Source: Adhaeribacter swui
GTDB taxonomy: Bacteria > Bacteroidota > Bacteroidia > Cytophagales > Hymenobacteraceae
DNA: 64,000 nt
Direction: 5' to 3'
NCBI RefSeq assembly: GCF_014217805.1
Contig: NZ_CP055156.1
Location: 3,416,585-3,480,584, forward strand
Each line of letters begins with the position of its first letter. The first letter of the stretch is position 1. The notes beneath the pieces are model-generated. The model did not search any database. It had not been told where the DNA came from and saw nothing but the letters and a program-made list of their open reading frames with translations. Position numbers and translations under genes: made by a program. This document shows positions 62,243 to 64,000 of the stretch, one piece after another.

Positions 62243-64000
62243 ATGCGGCTTCTTGTACTCCGATTTTTATTTTTCGTTTTTCTTTTCACTGCCGGCCTAA
62301 CTTCTTTATCGGCGCAAACCATTCAAACGCCTGCTAAGTTTTTGGGCTATAACCTCGGCGAACGCTTTACGCCCCACGCCCAGATTGTGCGCTACGTAGA
62401 ATACCTGGCCGCGCAGGCACCCAAGCGCATGCAGTTGCAAACCTACGGCCGCACCTACGAAGGCCGGCCGCTGTTGCTGGCTACGCTTTCGGCGGAAGCC
62501 AATATAAATAACCTGGAAAAAATCCGGACCGATAATTTAAAAAATATTGGTTTACAAGCCGGGGAAGTTAGCGGTAACCAGCCTGCTATTGTGTGGCTTA
62601 GTTACAATGTGCACGGCAACGAGGCGGTATCGTCGGAAGCGGTGATGCTGGTGCTGTATAACCTGGTAACGGCACAAAATCCCGACATTGTCAATTGGCT
62701 GCAAAATACCGTAGTATTAGTAGACCCGTGCGTGAATCCTGATGGTCGTGACCGCTACGCCAACTGGTACAACCAGGTAGCTAACCGTTTACCCAACCCA
62801 AGCCCAATGGCACGCGAGCACCAGGAGCCCTGGCCCGGCGGACGGGTAAACCATTATTTGTTTGATTTAAACCGCGATTGGGCCTGGCAAACACAATTAG
62901 AATCGCAGCAGCGCATTAAAATTTACAACCAATGGATGCCGCAGGTACATGCCGATTTTCACGAAATGGGCGTGGAATCGCCATATTACTTTTCGCCGGC
63001 CGCCAAACCCTACCACGAAGCCATAACGCCCTGGCAACGGGAATTTCAACAGATTATCGGGCAGAATAACCGGAAGTACTTCGATAAAAATAACTGGCTG
63101 TATTTTACCCGCGAAGTTTTTGATTTGTTTTACCCGAGTTACGGTGATACCTGGCCTACCTTTAATGGCGCTATTGCCATGACCTACGAGCAGGGTGGCG
63201 GCCCCCGGGCCGGCCGGGCTATTACCAAATCCGACGGCGATACGTTAACTTTAACGCAGCGTATTTCGCACCATTACGCCGCCAGTTTGGCTACCATCGA
63301 GGCTACTTCCGACCGTAAGGACCAGGTAATCCGGGAATATCAGAAATACTACCAGCAAGCCCGCACCAATCCTTCCGGTGCTTATAAAGCTTACGTTTTA
63401 AAAGCTAACAACCAACCGGGCAAACTAAACCAATTAACCACTTACCTCGATCGGCAGCAGATTAAATACGGGTACGCTACAAAAAAAAGTGCGGGCTTTG
63501 GTTTTAACTATACTACGGGTAAAGCCGAACAGGTGCGCGTCCAGCCGAATGATTTAGTAATAAGTATGTACCAGCCTAAATCCACGCTGATTAAGGTTTT
63601 ATTCGATCCGAACGCCAAACTGGAAGATTCCTTAACCTACGATATTACGTCCTGGGCCATTCCGTACGCCTACGGTTTACCGGCTTATGGTTTAAAAGCC
63701 AGGGTAGGGGATGTAGCTGATAAGCCCTTGGCTCTAGCTAATAAACCAACCAGCAAAATGGTGGAGCAGCCTTATGCCTATTTGGCGCGGTACAATAGTG
63801 TTCCCGATTTGCAGTTTATGGCATCATTAGTAAACAAAAACATTAAAGTGCGTTTTTCGGAAAAAGCTTTTGAAGCCGATGACCAAAAATACGCCCCTGG
63901 TACCTTAATTATAACTAGGGCTGGTAACGAAAACTTAAAAACTAAATTTGATGCTTTGGTAAAAGCCCAGGCCGATTCGTTCGGGGTTAGTTTAGTGCCC
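62243..64000 (+). CDS. M14 family zinc carboxypeptidase, partial (3' end beyond window)
   Basis: From the ATG at 62243 the frame is open for 586 codons to the edge. It has a signal peptide (1-25, ending SLSAQ) and an M14 domain: the zinc motif HGNE (His124, Glu127 in NVHGNEAVSSEAV), the substrate-binding NPDGRDRYANW, and HADFHEMG supplying the third ligand. The last 130 residues in the window start a C-terminal domain without recognised motifs. M14 enzymes cleave C-terminal residues; a secreted copy probably digests external protein. The total length is unknown. Confidence 0.93.
   Translation, partial: MRLLVLRFLFFVFLFTAGLTSLSAQTIQTPAKFLGYNLGERFTPHAQIVRYVEYLAAQAPKRMQLQTYGRTYEGRPLLLATLSAEANINNLEKIRTDNLKNIGLQAGEVSGNQPAIVWLSYNVHGNEAVSSEAVMLVLYNLVTAQNPDIVNWLQNTVVLVDPCVNPDGRDRYANWYNQVANRLPNPSPMAREHQEPWPGGRVNHYLFDLNRDWAWQTQLESQQRIKIYNQWMPQVHADFHEMGVESPYYFSPAAKPYHEAITPWQREFQQIIGQNNRKYFDKNNWLYFTREVFDLFYPSYGDTWPTFNGAIAMTYEQGGGPRAGRAITKSDGDTLTLTQRISHHYAASLATIEATSDRKDQVIREYQKYYQQARTNPSGAYKAYVLKANNQPGKLNQLTTYLDRQQIKYGYATKKSAGFGFNYTTGKAEQVRVQPNDLVISMYQPKSTLIKVLFDPNAKLEDSLTYDITSWAIPYAYGLPAYGLKARVGDVADKPLALANKPTSKMVEQPYAYLARYNSVPDLQFMASLVNKNIKVRFSEKAFEADDQKYAPGTLIITRAGNENLKTKFDALVKAQADSFGVSLVP

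Noticed and set aside
1-64000. Search for transposases, integrases, CRISPR arrays, tRNA or rRNA genes
   Set aside because: No tRNA cloverleaf, rRNA sequence, regularly spaced direct repeats of CRISPR type, or transposase/integrase motifs were recognised by reading the sequence.

Overview
The window is a gene-dense, moderately AT-rich chromosomal segment of a Bacteroidota bacterium, most likely a Cytophagales member of the Hymenobacteraceae (Adhaeribacter/Pontibacter-like). The assignment is inferred from TAnnTTTG-type -7 promoter boxes, a type IX secretion (T9SS) C-terminal sorting domain, a carboxypeptidase-regulatory/TonB receptor, a one-polypeptide hybrid two-component system, and Bacteroidota-typical families such as DUF4097 and the TIGR03915/TIGR03916 pair. 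I see no rRNA, tRNA, CRISPR array, transposase or integrase. It reads as core chromosome with intergenic repeats, not as an island.

Layout. 1-4.8 kb: the 5' part of adenine deaminase (minus), then a tiny lipoprotein, cmk, ispH, a DUF502 membrane protein and an alpha/beta hydrolase; a DUF4184 membrane protein faces them. 4.8-5.4 kb: a non-coding, fold-prone stretch of unknown origin. 5.4-8.4 kb: a secreted protein, then a tightly overlapping trio of a retropepsin-like RimB/zinc-protease protein, RimK and an M14-type deacylase. 8.5-12.6 kb: a histidine kinase/NarL-type regulator pair, a methyltransferase and a short-chain NAD(P)-binding protein, all minus. 12.6-16.2 kb: a long AT-rich regulatory region followed by surface proteins (lipoprotein, 17-residue-repeat protein, T9SS cargo, mini-lipoprotein). 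16.4-24 kb: DUF4180, a TPR hybrid sensor kinase/AraC protein, a CvfB-like S1 protein and a TonB-dependent receptor. 24.3-27.4 kb: an ECF sigma factor, a HEAT-repeat membrane protein (probable anti-sigma) and two tandem DUF4097 proteins, closed by a terminator. 27.7-33.2 kb: an Omp85-family protein, the radical SAM/DUF4130 DNA-repair-type pair and an acetyltransferase. 33.5-36.3 kb: rplM-rpsI-rpsB-tsf, with a terminator between rpsB and tsf. 36.3-42.7 kb: an acetyltransferase, a small hypothetical, and a MoxR/SurA-like/parvulin-OmpA operon. 43.1-47.7 kb: an RsbW/RsbV/RsbU-like partner-switching module and guaB. 48.2-52.6 kb: a GH3/beta-lactamase fusion and small proteins separated by strong hairpin terminators. 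53-56.5 kb: a cupin protein (plus strand) and a four-gene minus-strand operon (ABC ATPase, permease, GntR regulator, GIN-like protein) with a recognisable promoter-operator. 56.7-64 kb: a D-lactate-dehydrogenase-like FAD/Fe-S protein, a REP-like repeat, DUF5675, DoxX, a hypothetical, and the start of an M14 carboxypeptidase that runs off the right edge.

Functional themes are envelope biogenesis and outer-membrane chaperoning, several independent signalling systems, central translation and nucleotide genes, and peptidoglycan turnover. The least understood units are the radical SAM/DUF4130 pair with an intervening small ORF, the RimK trio, the sigma/HEAT/DUF4097 operon, and the structured element near 5.1 kb.
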